Assembly (NCBI GenBank): GCA_947475445.1
Contig: CANJLC010000004.1
Coordinates: 1-64,000, forward strand
DNA length: 64,000 nt
DNA from: Alphaproteobacteria bacterium
GTDB taxonomy: Bacteria; Pseudomonadota; Alphaproteobacteria; Micropepsales; Micropepsaceae
Reading direction: 5' to 3'
Below the pieces are notes generated by a model, which saw only the letters and a list, made by a program, of their open reading frames with translations, had not been told where the DNA came from and ran no database searches. A program made the position numbers and the translations under genes. Position 1 is the stretch's first letter; every line of letters starts with the position of its first letter. Shown here in pieces: positions 62,880 to 64,000 of this stretch.

Positions 62880-64000
62880 TTATTGAGAGGCCTTCGCGAT
62901 CACTTTTCGCAGGAACGCCTCGCAGGCTTCAATCTCGCTGACGGCGCAATATTCATCCGCCCGGTGCGCCTGCTCGATGGAGCCGGGGCCGCAGATCACG
63001 GCTGGGATGCCATAAGACTGGAAATGCCCGGCCTCGGTGCCATAGGCCACGGCCTCCACCTGGTTGGCGCCCGTCAGTTCGCGCGCCAGGCGCACCGCCG
63101 GGGAATCCTCGTCCATTTTCAAGCCGGGATATTGCGCATGCATTTGCGTCTGGAACGCGGCCTCGCTGGCGCGGGCGCGGTATTTGGGCAGCACTTCGCT
63201 TTCCGCGCGGCGGCTCACCGTATCCAGGATGGCCTGGGGATCGCGGTCGGGCAGGCAGCGATATTCCCAGGTCACGTCCGCCCGCGCCGCCAATATGTTC
63301 ACCGCCGTGCCGCCGCCGATCACGGTGGCCTGCACCGTGGAATGAGGTGGATCGAAACGCGCATCCTCGTCAGCGCGCAGCCCGTCCCACACGCTGTCCA
63401 GCAGGCTGACAAATCCGCCCGCCATCATCACGGCGTTGGCGCCTTTTTCCGGGGCGCTGGAATGATGTTCCCGGCCGCAGCAATGCGTCACCATCTTGGC
63501 GCCGCCCTTGTGCGCCCCCACGATCTTCATCAGCGTCGGTTCACCCACCAGCGCCAGCGCGGGCCTGATGCCCTCGCGCTTTAAATCCTCCAGCAGCCCG
63601 GTGACGCCGACGCAGCCGATCTCCTCGTCATAGGACAGGGCGAAATGGATCGGGCGCTTCAGCCGGGCCTTTGCGATCTCCGGCGCCAGCGACAAAGCCG
63701 TGCCGACAAAGCCTTTCATGTCGCAGGCGCCCCGACCGTAAAGCTTGCCGTCTCGCACTTCGGCCTTGAAGGGATCGCTGGACCAGTCCTGTCCATCCAC
63801 CGGCACCACATCGGTATGACCCGACAGGACGTAGCCGCCATCGCCTTCCGGCCCGATGGTGGCGAAGAGGTTGGCTTTCTTGCCCGTCGCGTCATGGGTG
63901 AGGCGGCAGCGCGCCCCGGATTTTTCCAGATGACCTTGCGCGAAGCGGATCAGCTCCAAATTGGAACCGCGGCTGGTGGTGTCGAATCCGATGAGCGTCT
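62880..64000 (-). CDS. argE: Acetylornithine deacetylase (ArgE family), N-terminus cut by window edge
   Basis: 373 residues visible. The frame is open to the right edge, reading TLIGFDTTSRGSNLELIRF, the usual ArgE opening, so perhaps 10-15 residues are missing. M20-family metal sites are GHTDVVPVDGQ (His and catalytic Asp), YGRGACDMKGF (bridging Asp), SYDEEIGCVG (catalytic Glu and metal Glu) and a C-terminal His in the CGPGSIEQAHRADEY stretch. It removes the acetyl group from N-acetylornithine, which fits with argD and argF across the intergenic repeat. Confidence 0.93.
   Translation of the reverse strand, partial: TLIGFDTTSRGSNLELIRFAQGHLEKSGARCRLTHDATGKKANLFATIGPEGDGGYVLSGHTDVVPVDGQDWSSDPFKAEVRDGKLYGRGACDMKGFVGTALSLAPEIAKARLKRPIHFALSYDEEIGCVGVTGLLEDLKREGIRPALALVGEPTLMKIVGAHKGGAKMVTHCCGREHHSSAPEKGANAVMMAGGFVSLLDSVWDGLRADEDARFDPPHSTVQATVIGGGTAVNILAARADVTWEYRCLPDRDPQAILDTVSRRAESEVLPKYRARASEAAFQTQMHAQYPGLKMDEDSPAVRLARELTGANQVEAVAYGTEAGHFQSYGIPAVICGPGSIEQAHRADEYCAVSEIEACEAFLRKVIAKASQ

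Overview
This window is a gene-dense, GC-rich stretch of an alphaproteobacterial chromosome. The assignment rests on the cell-cycle regulators GcrA and ChpT, a sigma-32 gene next to rluD, DUF1134/EipA, DUF6476, DUF3775 and DUF6894 proteins, the argD-argF-hslO order, and perfect CtrA boxes (TTAA-N7-TTAA). A free-living, hopanoid-producing lineage is likely. A relative of Rhizomicrobium/Micropepsis is a guess I cannot test here. There is no phage, plasmid or CRISPR signal. The only mobile DNA is the end of an IS3-family element at the left edge.

Layout. 1-148: IS3-type end with the start of its orfA. 184-7868: housekeeping genes (pepN, a conserved hypothetical, a DUF1289 gene, cobA, a phosphohexomutase, dusA, a VOC protein). 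7934-13242: an RND efflux pump (adaptor and permease, no outer-membrane channel) behind dusB. 13294-14949: a padR-DUF1700-GIN-domain operon with a dyad in its promoter. 15004-15477: a truncated polysaccharide deacetylase gene.

15609-38777 is the core of the window, an almost complete hopanoid locus. hpnI-hpnJ-hpnK, two tandem ferritin-like genes, hpnL-hpnA-hpnB-hpnC-hpnD-hpnE-shc-hpnG all run on the plus strand, mostly with 4-bp start/stop overlaps. hpnH and ispH follow on the minus strand. Next come a prenyl diphosphate synthase, dxs and hpnM on the plus strand, and then hpnN and an mlaA (vacJ) gene on the minus strand. Together they supply precursor (dxs, ispH, prenyltransferase), squalene (hpnCDE), hopene (shc), the extended side chain (hpnH, hpnG), the amino-sugar/cyclitol headgroup (hpnI, hpnK, hpnJ) and transport (hpnM, hpnN, mlaA). 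The two ferritin-like proteins each keep a full set of diiron ligands (E, ExxH, E, ExxH) and have no role that I know of in hopanoid synthesis. They are the best candidate for something undescribed.

39005-45977: a chorismate mutase gene, serA and serC (serC with a two-hairpin leader), a DUF3775 gene, rpoH, rluD, a DUF6476 gene, a JAMM peptidase, a DUF6894 gene and tRNA-Glu(CTC). 46000-51031: a VIT-family transporter, an MFS transporter, a lone secF, eipA and cysQ. 51033-53052: a perfect CtrA box followed by chpT, a CheY-like receiver and cheR. 53049-55644: a Kdo hydroxylase gene coupled to a serine hydrolase gene, then arfB. 55726-58505: phoR, phoU, phoB without pst genes, with a Pho-box-like site before phoU. 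58489-59499: glutathione peroxidase and gcrA. 59712-64000: argD, argF, hslO and, in the opposite direction, an argE-type deacetylase cut by the window edge.

Notable structural points are an mlaA reading frame broken at a 9-base A/T run, a Dxs lacking about 34 residues of a flexible loop, four convergent gene pairs that overlap by exactly 4 bp, and rluD/DUF6476 genes whose start codons overlap head to head.
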